Shown: positions 8,909 to 17,679, counted from the first letter of the stretch. The stretch: DNA of 64,000 nucleotides from Chryseobacterium wanjuense (GCF_900111495.1 NZ_FOIU01000001.1:496001-560000); one strand, 5' to 3'. The notes: generated from the letters alone by a model not told the origin. Program-made: numbers and translations.

Positions 8909-9220
8909 ATGAAACAAGAAAAATTCTTGGAAATTATCACTCAATTAGTGAGTGCCTTTCCGTCAGAAAGCAAAACAGACGAGAAATTAGATTTATTAAT
9001 TTCAAAATTAGAAAGTAAAGACAAAGATTCTGCGGAATCAGAAAAAGATGAACATCTTTTAATCTCTGAGGTCTGCGAACTTACTAAAAAGAAAAGAACA
9101 ACTATTTGGCTTTGGGACAAAAAAGGTTTATTAAAGCCTGTTGGTAAGTCTGGTAAAAGTCCTATTTACAGGAAAAGTGATGTCTTGAATTATATTTATA
9201 ATTCTAAAAAAACAAAGTAA
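8909..9220 (+). CDS. Excisionase-like helix-turn-helix protein
   Basis: A 103-residue protein. Residues 1-45 are a charged helical leader, and 50-100 are a MerR/Xis-type winged helix: LLISEVCELTKKKRTTIWLWDKKGLLKPVGKSGKSPIYRKSDVLNYI, with the typical final R-x-x-DV-x-x-Y. Such proteins bind DNA and act as recombination directionality factors or regulators in tRNA-borne elements. It stands between the unknown 373-aa gene and the polymerase gene. Confidence 0.8.
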   Translation: MKQEKFLEIITQLVSAFPSESKTDEKLDLLISKLESKDKDSAESEKDEHLLISEVCELTKKKRTTIWLWDKKGLLKPVGKSGKSPIYRKSDVLNYIYNSKKTK

Positions 9221-9328
9221 GCGGTAATTTTATCAATTAAAAGAGAAAGAAAAAATGTAATATATTAAAAGAAGATTTTCTTTTTCTCCACCTTCCACAA
9301 ATACCTAAAAATTTTATTGAACGATTTT

Positions 9329-9367
9329 AAGCATTGGCAACACCTGTGTGGGTTGTTGCTACTGCTT
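9329..9367. other. Strong hairpin upstream of the polymerase gene
   Basis: An imperfect stem: outer aagca/tgctt and inner gcaacacc/ggttgttgc with one bulge, around loop tgtgtg. It lies 64 bases before the polymerase start in an otherwise AT-rich gap and has no T-run. It could be a structured leader, a replication origin feature or part of an antisense-RNA target. Function inferred. Confidence 0.5.
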
Positions 9368-9430
9368 GAAGTCAATTATTAATCTTTCCTTATTCCTGTA
9401 ATGGTTTGAGGATACAAAATTATATAAAAA

Positions 9431-10861
9431 ATGACACAAAGTATTAAAAACAATGAAATGATGGCACTTTTGCCAAGATCAGTCAATTACGAACATATCG
9501 AACTTTCAGGTAAAGAGAAGATTGAAAAATTTGACATGAATATTGTTAAATTTATTTTACATTCAATCGTCTTTAAATCTGTTGCTTTCAATGGAAATAC
9601 AGAGGTTGTAAATTATTTTAACCAAAGTTTTTTATCCCGAAATTACTGGGTTGAAACAATCGGTACAGACTATTCAAAATACATTGAACTTTTGAGGGAT
9701 GAAAAAATAATCTATCGAACCCCTTATCAAAAGAAAACTTGCTTTGGCTATGGCTTGGTTGTTCCATATCGTTATTCAAGAATCATTGTAGAAGTGATTC
9801 AAATGAAAGGGGTTCATAAACATCAAAATAAAAAGTTCAATTCAAGCTATACGAAGAAATATGAGAAGCCATTGAGTGATTTTTTTGTTAATACCGATTT
9901 TGCTATTGATAGCGATAAAACTGAAAACGATTTATTTGAGAGATATTTTGAGTTAGCTAATTATCCGTTAAAAAAGTCACATGGAGAACCAATTAAAAGT
10001 GATTTGAAGTCTTACAGTAGCTACCTTATGGCTTTGAAAAAGATGGCTCAATTCATGAATGGAGATTATATATTTTCCAGAAATAAAACAAGCTCGAACA
10101 ATAAGAAAACAGGAAAAAAAGATTATAAAACAAAAGGAAGGCTATACACTTCATTTTCTTATCTCAATAAGGAAATCAGACAAAACCTTATCTACAAAGG
10201 CGGAAAACTAATTGAAATTGATTTGAAGAATTGTGTACCATATCTTCTTTCTAATCTTTTCAGTGTTACCAACATTAGAATGACCTCCAAGAGAGTAAGT
10301 CGTCTACAATCTAATCTTTCTATTTATATGTGTTCGGAAGACTTGAAAACCGTCATGGATAGGGAGATTGAAGACTTCAAAAATTTATGTATTGAAGGAA
10401 CGGTCTATGATATATTTATTGAGCCTTTGAAAGAAAAGTACGCAGAAAAATGGTCTGATATGTTTATGAGTTATTTTGATAAAAGATACGTTGAAAGTTA
10501 TGAGCATGACAGAGCTTTAGCCAAACAACTATTTATCATGATGCTATTCGGAATGATTAGCCAATTTACAGAGGTTCAACAAGTGTTTGCTGAGAAATTT
10601 CCGATACTATGGGATATTCTAACCACCAAGAAGAGACAAAATTATAAAGCAGTAGCAAAATCACTTTTTGATTTAGAAGGTAGCCTTATGATTGACCAAG
10701 TAGCTAAACCACTTATCAAAAGTCATAAGAGAAAGATTCCTGTTTTTAGTGTTCACGACTGCATTGCTACTACAGAAGAAAATATTCCTGTTGTAACTGA
10801 GAAAATAGAATCTGTATTTTATAGTAACTTTGGGAATATACCACGAATCTCAATTGATTAG
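9431..10861 (+). CDS. Divergent family-A-like polymerase (TV-Pol type)
   Basis: A 476-residue protein. The C-terminal half shows the three motifs of the DNA polymerase I/T7 RNA polymerase superfamily: motif A at D264 in IEIDLKNCVPYLLSNLF, preceded by LYTSFSYLNKEIR; motif B as R361-x3-K365-x3-I369 in RALAKQLFIMMLFG; motif C as VHDC with H442-D443. Spacing and the motif-A form match the TV-Pol family described by Iyer, Abhiman and Aravind in mobile elements and virophages, proposed to have both primase and polymerase activity. It probably replicates the element after excision. The N-terminal 230 residues are unassigned. Family call from motifs only. Confidence 0.72.
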   Translation: MTQSIKNNEMMALLPRSVNYEHIELSGKEKIEKFDMNIVKFILHSIVFKSVAFNGNTEVVNYFNQSFLSRNYWVETIGTDYSKYIELLRDEKIIYRTPYQKKTCFGYGLVVPYRYSRIIVEVIQMKGVHKHQNKKFNSSYTKKYEKPLSDFFVNTDFAIDSDKTENDLFERYFELANYPLKKSHGEPIKSDLKSYSSYLMALKKMAQFMNGDYIFSRNKTSSNNKKTGKKDYKTKGRLYTSFSYLNKEIRQNLIYKGGKLIEIDLKNCVPYLLSNLFSVTNIRMTSKRVSRLQSNLSIYMCSEDLKTVMDREIEDFKNLCIEGTVYDIFIEPLKEKYAEKWSDMFMSYFDKRYVESYEHDRALAKQLFIMMLFGMISQFTEVQQVFAEKFPILWDILTTKKRQNYKAVAKSLFDLEGSLMIDQVAKPLIKSHKRKIPVFSVHDCIATTEENIPVVTEKIESVFYSNFGNIPRISID

Positions 10862-11185
10862 TAAAATACCAATAGACAGGCTGTTTTGGACTACTTTTGG
10901 TGTGTTAAAAGAAAGAATATAATGTCTAAAATGAAAAAGCATGCTCAATAGAGCCTGCTTTTTCATTTTATATAATTACTTAAACTTTTTTAGAAGTGAA
11001 TTGTTGATAAAATTTCCTTCTTAAATTAATATGTTTCTTTAAGCTATGTCGGATAAAAATAAATATTACTAAGCTCAAATAATATTTACGTAATATTTTG
11101 TTCAAAAAAATATAATTTCACATTTCACTTTATTGAGATTAAATTTGATTGATTTATTTTATAACAAATTATTAAACATTTAGTT
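10862..11185. other. AT-rich gap between polymerase and parB genes
   Basis: 324 bases. It holds the strong terminator hairpin at 10928-10969; the rest is AT-rich with no ORF or repeat that I can support. The long AT-rich tract before the parB-like gene could contain its promoter, but no full consensus is visible. Confidence 0.5.
10928..10969. terminator. Bidirectional terminator after the polymerase gene
   Basis: A 19-bp stem with one mismatch (aaaatgaaaaagcatgctc / gagcctgctttttcatttt) and loop aata, A-rich on one side and T-rich on the other, so it would work in either direction. It separates the polymerase unit from the parB/recombinase unit. Confidence 0.75.
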
Positions 11186-12124
11186 ATGGGTGAAAAGAAT
11201 ATAAAAAATCTTATTAGTTCGTTCAGACCACAACCCTTCAAATTTATGGAATTAACTCTTGATGTAATTGAGGGAGACCCAAATCAACCTCGTAAAGCGT
11301 TTGGCTTTGGAGCAGGAGGTGATTATAGCCGACTCTTGAAATCAATTTCACATTATGGAATTGAAGACCCTATCAAAGTAAGTGAAATTGAAGAAGGTCG
11401 CTTTTTAATTATGGATGGGCATAGAAGATTTTCATGTGCGAAAGAGTTAGAACTTGAAACAGTCCCTTGTAGGGTATATCCTAAAATGAGCGAAGGGGAA
11501 TTTGAAGCTCGAAGATTTGAAATGCAAAACAATCGCAGAAGTTGGAAACCTATGGAGAAAGCAAATGCTATTCATAAAATTACGGCGGAATATAAGGATG
11601 CTACTAAAAAAGAATTAGCTAATTTATTAGGAATCTCACCTGTACATTTATCTCATTATATTGGATTAAGGGATATGAGAGTGGAATATTTAGAATTAAT
11701 GTCAGACTATAATATGAAAGAATACCAACGTATTGCTTTTATGCAAATGCTCCCTAAACTAAGGAAAATTAAACAATATGAAATTGATAATATTATAAAA
11801 ATTTTATTTAAAAAAATAAGTGATAATGTTATGTTTGTTGCTAATGATTTTAAAACCTTATCCAAAATTTTCACAAATGCTTCTCTTCATGAAGAGGAAA
11901 TATTAAATTTTCTTACCGAGCCATTAATGACCGTTAATGAACTTTCTGAAAAATCTCGTCTTTCAGGTTTTTCGAGTCAAATTAAAGGCTTAATAAAAGA
12001 GTTAAGTACAAAGAAAAGCCTAAATATTAGGTTGACTGAAAAGGAGCAAAATTTACTTGACGACCTTCACAAACTTATGGGAACTTTTACTGACAATGCT
12101 GAATATTTCTCAACAGAGGTTTAA
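11186..12124 (+). CDS. ParB/RepB-like partition protein
   Basis: A 312-residue protein with a ParB N-terminal domain (about 20-120: DPNQPRK, LLKSISHYGIEDPIKV, LIMDGHRRFSCAKEL with the GHRR nucleotide-binding motif at 78-81) followed by an HTH (about 135-165, KELANLLGISPVHLSHYIGL). The C-terminal 120 residues are helical. No parA is present. The gene overlaps the large serine recombinase by 29 bases, so translation is probably coupled and the protein may regulate or assist recombination rather than plasmid partition. Confidence 0.85.
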   Translation: MGEKNIKNLISSFRPQPFKFMELTLDVIEGDPNQPRKAFGFGAGGDYSRLLKSISHYGIEDPIKVSEIEEGRFLIMDGHRRFSCAKELELETVPCRVYPKMSEGEFEARRFEMQNNRRSWKPMEKANAIHKITAEYKDATKKELANLLGISPVHLSHYIGLRDMRVEYLELMSDYNMKEYQRIAFMQMLPKLRKIKQYEIDNIIKILFKKISDNVMFVANDFKTLSKIFTNASLHEEEILNFLTEPLMTVNELSEKSRLSGFSSQIKGLIKELSTKKSLNIRLTEKEQNLLDDLHKLMGTFTDNAEYFSTEV

Positions 12125-13499
12125 AAATGCGATTGCATATTATCGACATTCTGCTGAAGATAAACAAGAAAACTCAGTAGCAATTCAACGTAGTCACATT
12201 GAGCGATTTGCTCATGAGCATAACCTTGAAATAATCCATGAAGAGGTAGATGAAGGAGTAAGTGGGCTACTTGCCAATCGACCTGGATTTGAACGACTTT
12301 TTGAACAATGGATTGAAAATCCTACAGCACCTCATTTTGAATATGTTCTGGTTTACGATGTTTCTCGATGGGGACGCTTCCAAGACCAAGACCAAGCAGG
12401 GCATTATGTATATTTATGTAAAAAACACAGTAAAGAGGTTGTTTATGTTTCAAGAGGCTTTCCCGATGTATCTAATCAACTATTTTCAAGTTTAGAAATT
12501 TCTATTCAAAGATATATGGCGGCAGAGTATAGTCGTCAATTAAGCGAGAAAGTATTTCACGGATGCATAAAAGTTTCACAACAAGGCTATTCTGCGGGAG
12601 GAAAAGCAGCCTATGGAATGACACGACAATTACTTGATGTCAACAAAAAGCCTATTCGGATTCTTAATGCAAGGGAGCATAAGCAAATAGCTAATGAACG
12701 GGTTACTTTTACACCTAAAAATGATGAAACCACAGAAATTGTTAGGAAAATATTTGATTTATTTGTAAATGAACGATTTTCTATTACAGAAATTGCAGAA
12801 TATTTTAATCAAAAAGGAATATTTTCAGCGAATACAAAAAAATGGAACACATCGAAAATTATAAGAATTCTTACCAATGAAACTTATATAGGTACTCGAA
12901 TATATAATAAAACATGGGGAAGGTTGAAGCAAAAATCTGTCAAAAATAAACGCTCAGAATGGGTGGTAGTTCCGAATGCTTTTGAAGCCACGATTGATAA
13001 AGAGGTTTTTAACAAAGCACAGGAAAAGATTTATTGGTTGTTTCCAAGTAGTTGGCGAAAAGGAATTTATGCAATCAAGAAAGCTAAAAAAAATATTAAC
13101 AATGATATTTTAAAGTGGTTAATAAGCAAAGGTGCAAGCGAATTTGAAGCCAATGAAATAATTTTAGAACTACCTATTATTTTTAGTATCAAACTTGAAA
13201 ATACAACTACTGTGTGTTGGTGTTTTTTGATTTCTGAAAAAATACGAGCCTATGATAATGTACTAGGAATAAGTGTTCTGTATGATTCAAAAAAAATAAT
13301 TGAAGAGATCTTCGTATTTTCAACTCAAAATTTCACTTCTACGAATTTTCTTATTTTAATGGGAAATAGTTCACTATATTATAAAACTAAAATTGAAACT
13401 AAAAATTTAGAAGAAGTTATTTTAAATCTTCTAAAACAAATTAAAGAATCAAGACGATGGTTCAAAAACAAGTATAAATTTTTAGAAAATTTAATGTAA
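12096..13499 (+). CDS. Large serine recombinase
   Basis: From the ATG at 12096 the protein has 467 residues; an ATG at 12057 would add 13. The catalytic domain begins with AIAYYRHSAEDKQ, with nucleophile Ser19 and Arg17, and continues with YVLVYDVSRWGRFQDQDQAGHYV. The recombinase domain follows (GKAAYGMTRQ... TTEIVRKIFDLFVNERFSITEIAEYFN... ILTNETYIGTRIYNKT). The usual Cys4 zinc ribbon and coiled coil are not seen; instead there are about 150 unusual residues. It overlaps the parB-like gene. It could move this block separately from the tyrosine integrase or resolve the element. Confidence 0.85.
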   Translation: MLNISQQRFKNAIAYYRHSAEDKQENSVAIQRSHIERFAHEHNLEIIHEEVDEGVSGLLANRPGFERLFEQWIENPTAPHFEYVLVYDVSRWGRFQDQDQAGHYVYLCKKHSKEVVYVSRGFPDVSNQLFSSLEISIQRYMAAEYSRQLSEKVFHGCIKVSQQGYSAGGKAAYGMTRQLLDVNKKPIRILNAREHKQIANERVTFTPKNDETTEIVRKIFDLFVNERFSITEIAEYFNQKGIFSANTKKWNTSKIIRILTNETYIGTRIYNKTWGRLKQKSVKNKRSEWVVVPNAFEATIDKEVFNKAQEKIYWLFPSSWRKGIYAIKKAKKNINNDILKWLISKGASEFEANEIILELPIIFSIKLENTTTVCWCFLISEKIRAYDNVLGISVLYDSKKIIEEIFVFSTQNFTSTNFLILMGNSSLYYKTKIETKNLEEVILNLLKQIKESRRWFKNKYKFLENLM

Positions 13500-13568
13500 T
13501 TTATAGGTTGAGTACATGCTTGAAAAGCGTAGTAATAATTATTCGTAAAATGTTGAAAATTATAAAAA

Positions 13569-13592
13569 AGACTGTAGTAAAAACTACAGTCT
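13569..13592 (-). terminator. Terminator of the lipoprotein pair
   Basis: A perfect 10-bp stem (agactgtagt / actacagtct) with loop aaaa, followed on the minus strand by TTTTTT, ten bases after the stop of the minus-strand lipoprotein gene. It also faces the convergent serine recombinase. Confidence 0.78.
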
Positions 13593-13601
13593 AAAGTTAC
13601 T

Positions 13602-14177
13602 TTATTGCTTTATCAAATAGTGAAAATCTTGAGGAATGACTGGATTACAAACTTGATGTAAATCCATTGGCTTTCTTTTAAAGATCTGTATTGCGATTTG
13701 ACCATTTAAAGTTAATCGTCTTACATAAATATCACTAAAACAATCATTTTCCCTAATTGATAATTTTAAATAACTGTTATCTGATGTATATTGACTAAAA
13801 GGAGTACGACTTGGGTCTCCTATCCAATTTCCAGATATGGGATAGTGTATGGGATCACTTTGATTTGAATTTATATCGATTAGTGTGTTAATAATTTCAA
13901 CCCCATTTTTTTTGTATTGGAAGCCTCCTATAATACAATCTTCAAAATATTGCCATACAGGAAATTTAACTTTTTTTACGAGTACAATTTTTATGTATGA
14001 AACTCCGTCATCAAGTACCCATGTACCCTCATATGGATTCAATTTGTCTCCAATATCTTTGTAATAAGTATTAGGGGTATTGGTAGGATAGGTATTATGT
14101 AGGTTTACAACAGTCTGGCATGATGCTAAACTTGAAGTCAGTATTGTTAAAACTAAAAATAGATTTATATTTTTCAT
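13602..14177 (-). CDS. DUF6705-like lipoprotein
   Basis: A 191-residue protein from the ATG at 14177, chosen because it begins a lipoprotein signal (MKNINLFLVLTILTSSLASC, Cys20 as lipid site); an upstream ATG would bury it. The body has NTYYKDIGDKLNPYEGTWVLDDG, close to the start of the DUF6705 proteins common in Chryseobacterium. A lipocalin-like single-domain fold seems likely. It starts two bases after the stop of the larger lipoprotein and is probably co-translated. A protective partner for that protein is a reasonable guess, not shown. Confidence 0.7.
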   Translation of the reverse strand: MKNINLFLVLTILTSSLASCQTVVNLHNTYPTNTPNTYYKDIGDKLNPYEGTWVLDDGVSYIKIVLVKKVKFPVWQYFEDCIIGGFQYKKNGVEIINTLIDINSNQSDPIHYPISGNWIGDPSRTPFSQYTSDNSYLKLSIRENDCFSDIYVRRLTLNGQIAIQIFKRKPMDLHQVCNPVIPQDFHYLIKQ

Positions 14178-14179
14178 AA

Positions 14180-15787
14180 TTATTCGCAAGGTGTTAAAGT
14201 TATTATATTTCCATCGTATGTAAGTTTTGTCCATTTGTTGGTTGTTTTGTCAAATTTATAAAGACCTAGTCCAAAACTACCATATTTTTGTAAAAATTTT
14301 ATTTCTAATTCTGTGCTATTTTCATTGATTCCAGCATAATATCTATCATCTTCATCTAATAATTTTTGTCTTTTTTCATCATAAGACTTACCCGCCAAAT
14401 CAGAACGATTTAACATTTCATCTATTTTTGAAGCAATTGAGTCATAATCATCTGTTGCTATTGCATAAATATTAGCTTTTGTAGTGTCATTAGGATTTAT
14501 TGGATTTGAGCATACAATAATATTATAGGCTACAGCTTTTGAAGGTGCAATATTTTCTTTACATATCTTCATCCACATAATGTCACCAACAGACGGTATC
14601 CTTACTCCATCAGAGGGATGATTATGTGCATTTCCTTTAATGTATTCTCCTGTACTTACGACTACTGAAAAACCATCTCCTATTTTTAAGTTCGTATCAT
14701 AATCATAATCCTGTGTAGAGTTGTTATACTTCCGACTTATTTCATAAGTATATTCTTGCTTTAGTAAAGTTTTGCTCTTTAATTCTTCAAGCGCATTATT
14801 TACTTTGGAGTCTTGTTTGGCTTTCGTTAAAGTTTCACATGGAGATTGTGGTGGCAATAATTCTTCATCATCAAGATTGCCACCTCCATTATTTCCTGCA
14901 CATTGAGGAGCTATCCTGTAAAATGGCATACCACTTTGTGTACAAGGATCTACAGGGGGGATTCCTTCAGGAGATGGAGAACCGCCTCCGCCTCCACCAC
15001 TGCCTGGTGAAGTTCCTGTTCCTGGGCTATAGATAGGATCATCAAAAGTACCACTACCAATAGTTGTACAAGAATAAGAAAGACAAGTTCCACATTTATC
15101 ACAGTTTTTCCATGATTTTCCTTCTTTACAATGCCAGCTAGTAACACAAATGTCAACCATTATTGTCATTTTTGAAGTATCATAATGAGGGTTGCTGGGA
15201 GATTTGAAATCGTTTAGCCAAACTCTTCCATAGGTGTTTGAGTTTTCTTGGTGTTGATCTCCATCAAACATATCATAGGGAATGCCTGTAAAAGATTCAG
15301 TCCCAAAAGTCTGATGATCTACATACATGAACGTGTAAAACATTTGCGTTCTTGCTTTTATATCGATTTCCGTATTGTAAACTAGATTTTTCAGTATTGA
15401 ATTGTCATAATTTTTGACATTAAGTACTGAATTTTTTTCATCTAAATTAGCAAAGAGGATAGAGCTTAATGTTTCATTATCGTATGACAAAGGAATCATG
15501 AGTCCTGTTGCTCCTTCAGCGTCAAAGATCTGCATTTTGTCCCAGATTGGTATTCCTCTTTGATCTGGCATTGTTGATAAGAAATCTGTTTCCTTATTGT
15601 AAGCTTCCAAAATATTTATATAGTCAACACCTGCTTTTGAATAAATATCTGATTGGTGTTTAAAGAAATTAGCATTGTTTCGTTGTGGATCGGTTTCGGC
15701 TTTTGCAAAATCCTCATTTCTACAAGAATATAAAACAATACTCAAGGTTATCAATAGTGACAACCACAAAAAAAACTTGTTTTTCAT
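14180..15787 (-). CDS. Multi-domain lipoprotein, JAB-like C-terminal motif
   Basis: A 535-residue protein with a lipoprotein signal (lipid site Cys22 in LYSC). Residues 40-210 are a conserved-looking domain (KAGVDYINILEAYNKETDFLSTMPDQRG). Residues 214-240 hold six Cys (214, 220, 229, 232, 235, 240), probably a metal or disulfide knot. A Gly/Ser/Pro linker spans 253-276. The C-terminal domain (about 320-535) contains H388-x-H390-P with S399 and D402, resembling a JAMM metalloprotease signature with one extra residue. The architecture (anchor, linker, variable enzyme tip, small lipoprotein next door) resembles contact-dependent toxins. Function unproven. Confidence 0.7.
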   Translation of the reverse strand: MKNKFFLWLSLLITLSIVLYSCRNEDFAKAETDPQRNNANFFKHQSDIYSKAGVDYINILEAYNKETDFLSTMPDQRGIPIWDKMQIFDAEGATGLMIPLSYDNETLSSILFANLDEKNSVLNVKNYDNSILKNLVYNTEIDIKARTQMFYTFMYVDHQTFGTESFTGIPYDMFDGDQHQENSNTYGRVWLNDFKSPSNPHYDTSKMTIMVDICVTSWHCKEGKSWKNCDKCGTCLSYSCTTIGSGTFDDPIYSPGTGTSPGSGGGGGGSPSPEGIPPVDPCTQSGMPFYRIAPQCAGNNGGGNLDDEELLPPQSPCETLTKAKQDSKVNNALEELKSKTLLKQEYTYEISRKYNNSTQDYDYDTNLKIGDGFSVVVSTGEYIKGNAHNHPSDGVRIPSVGDIMWMKICKENIAPSKAVAYNIIVCSNPINPNDTTKANIYAIATDDYDSIASKIDEMLNRSDLAGKSYDEKRQKLLDEDDRYYAGINENSTELEIKFLQKYGSFGLGLYKFDKTTNKWTKLTYDGNIITLTPCE

Positions 15788-15864
15788 TTACGTCGGTTAT
15801 TAATTTTTTATGTTGAACTTATTTTATCATTTTTAAAATGATAATTCTGTAAAGTTATAGCGAC

Positions 15865-15887
15865 AAAACGACAAAAGTTGTCGTTTT
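15865..15887. promoter_or_regulatory. Inverted repeat upstream of the lipoprotein operon
   Basis: aaaacgacaa-aag-ttgtcgtttt, a perfect 10-bp palindrome 77 bases before the start codon at 15787. It has no strong T-run, so an operator or leader hairpin is more likely than a terminator. The rest of 15788-16077 (290 bases) shows nothing I can name. Confidence 0.45.
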
Positions 15888-16077
15888 ATTGTCTTCTTTA
15901 TTTATTTAATAATTTTGTAATATTTAAAAATTAATTTTAAGCAATACAAAAGGTAGTATGCACAGCCAGTGTAAAACACAAGGAATATGAACAATATCAA
16001 AATAAGAGATACATCATCCCAAATACAGTACTGTTTGTATTCAAATGATGGTATGCAACTTCTTTGAAACTGCAACA

Positions 16078-16398
16078 TCATTTTGCGTTATTAAAAGGGT
16101 TTTTTCCCTCACGCATAAACACAGTTCCCATTTTTTGATATTGGATAGGTTGCTGTTTAACACATACCGTATAAATCCCGCTTCCGAAGCCATTTTGCGC
16201 TCTGATTATAATTACCTCTTTTTCACCAACACCATTGTCTATGGCAACAAATTTCTTTAATCTGTTATTTTTGATTGGTTCTTTGAAATCTTTTGGTAAA
16301 TCACACTCTTTAGCTATTTGTGATTCTTTCGGCTTTTCTTCCTGTGCGAAATAAAAAGTTGGTAATGCGAACATTAAAGTAAAAATTAATTTTTTCAT
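16078..16398 (-). CDS. Small exported protein, unknown
   Basis: A 106-residue protein with a signal peptide ending at FAQ. The mature part has two Cys (KECDLPKDF and YTVCVKQQP) that may pair. I do not recognise the family. It is the last gene of a tight three-gene minus-strand cluster (spacing four bases to the gene before it). Confidence 0.6.
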   Translation of the reverse strand: MKKLIFTLMFALPTFYFAQEEKPKESQIAKECDLPKDFKEPIKNNRLKKFVAIDNGVGEKEVIIIRAQNGFGSGIYTVCVKQQPIQYQKMGTVFMREGKNPFNNAK

Positions 16399-16402
16399 GT
16401 AT

Positions 16403-16933
16403 TTAAAATTTTAAGATTATTCCAATTCGATTTTCATCATATATTTTAAGAATGTTTGCTCGTTCGGATATGTGAACGAAACAAGGCTTTTTGGAATTGT
16501 AGTGAGAAAAATTTCCACCGTCAACTTTGACAACAGTGTTTAGGATTCCATCACCCTGCTTTTGAGATTTTACAATGACATAAGTTCCCGAATATGCGGA
16601 GTAGGGGTAAATTGTAATTTCAAATCTGTCTTTGTAAACCTCTGCTGTTGCTATTTGAATAGGTTTAAAAGTTACTTCATTGGTAAATTTGATTTTACTG
16701 TAATTGAAGACAAGTTTTTGCATCAATGGATTTCCCCTTTGATTTCTTACTTGCTCGTTAAGATTTCGAGTTTCTTCTTCAGCCCTTCTTTCCTTTTTGC
16801 TCATAAAATAGCCAATAGTTAGAAATGTAATTATTCCTACAATCCCCCAATTGATTTCAAGTTCGCCCCTGTTATTGCTCGAACATGATACTACAAATAC
16901 TGTTAAAAAAGATAATGTAAATAGTCGGCTCAT
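16403..16933 (-). CDS. Lipoprotein with one TM segment, unknown
   Basis: A 176-residue protein from the ATG at 16933; this start gives a lipoprotein-like N-terminus (MSRLFTLSFLTVFVVSCSS), while the upstream ATG would overlap the preceding gene. A second hydrophobic stretch (INWGIVGIITFLTIGYFM) is followed by a charged coil (KKERRAEEETRNLNEQVRNQ) and a beta-rich C-terminus. It starts one base after the stop of the preceding gene. Family not recognised. Confidence 0.6.
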   Translation of the reverse strand: MSRLFTLSFLTVFVVSCSSNNRGELEINWGIVGIITFLTIGYFMSKKERRAEEETRNLNEQVRNQRGNPLMQKLVFNYSKIKFTNEVTFKPIQIATAEVYKDRFEITIYPYSAYSGTYVIVKSQKQGDGILNTVVKVDGGNFSHYNSKKPCFVHISERANILKIYDENRIGIILKF

Positions 16934-16934
16934 A

Positions 16935-17330
16935 TTAATAGCTGTTTCCTCGTAATCGTTCAATTGTGCCTGAAAATTCTGAACTACTGATATTGCCGTA
17001 GCTTTGAAAAGCTTCAAATAAAATGTTGTAATCCTCCAATCGTCTGTTTTGAATTGCACCAAGCAACTCATGACCCATCACAATAAAATAGTCTCGTTGA
17101 TTCGGATTTAGACTTCTTAAATCAATTCTTAGTAAATGTTGCTCATAATTTGACATTGCAACATCGGTCAATTCAAATATCGCAAGATACTTAGTAAGGA
17201 TTTTCTGTTGATTGATTTTTTTTGTGAAGTCTGTTGCATTGTCGGAAATTGCTTTTACGACTGTTAGCATTGCCAATTTTTGCCTTTTGTTAAGGCTTCT
17301 TACGGTGTCTGTGGAAAATAAAATACTCAT
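16935..17330 (-). CDS. Small helical protein, unknown
   Basis: A 131-residue, probably cytoplasmic, all-helical protein (SLNKRQKLAMLTVVKAISDNATDF... FELTDVAMSNYEQHL). The layout is faintly like TerB-type helical domains, but the match is too weak to call. First gene of the cluster with the two exported proteins. Confidence 0.55.
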   Translation of the reverse strand: MSILFSTDTVRSLNKRQKLAMLTVVKAISDNATDFTKKINQQKILTKYLAIFELTDVAMSNYEQHLLRIDLRSLNPNQRDYFIVMGHELLGAIQNRRLEDYNILFEAFQSYGNISSSEFSGTIERLRGNSY

Positions 17331-17401
17331 TTCTATTAAATTTTATGCTTGATTTTGAGCAATAAAAAAGTGTGAGGAATTCACACTTCGTCAGAAAAGG
17401 T

Positions 17402-17495
17402 ATTTGGCGTAACCCTACAAACAAAAGCAGAATCCCCACACCATAGGGTGGGTTATCCACTATTTGCCTTTGTTTGTATTTTAAAATCGCCAAAT
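17402..17495. other. Nested imperfect palindrome, about 94 bases
   Basis: Outer arms atttggcg (17402-17409) and cgccaaat (17488-17495); middle arms acaaacaaag/ctttgtttgt (17417-17427 and 17468-17477); inner hairpin cccacacc-ata-gggtggg with one bulged base. The GC content of the core stands out from the AT-rich flanks. The rest of 17331-17679 is AT-rich without an ORF. It could be a folded RNA or a recombination site resembling attC. It does not carry the canonical attC core sites. Confidence 0.45.
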
Positions 17496-17679
17496 TTTAT
17501 TCTGCCAAAGCAAATAAGTCAACACTTATTTTATCGTTAATGTCTTCTAAAAATAGCTTGTCAGCTTTTTAGATAAATTTTTCTATATCAATAATTAAAC
17601 CGTTTTAAATGTTTATAGTTTGCAAAAGTGCTAAAAAAAATTATATTACAAGGTTATTTTTTACGTTGATATAATTTTA

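Noticed and set aside
17290..17493. 67-residue minus-strand ORF over the nested palindrome
   Set aside because: It overlaps the real 131-residue gene and its codons follow the palindrome rather than protein-like composition.
17402..17495. Integron attC site
   Set aside because: The arms lack the RYYYAAC/GTTRRRY core and there is no integron integrase or cassette array.
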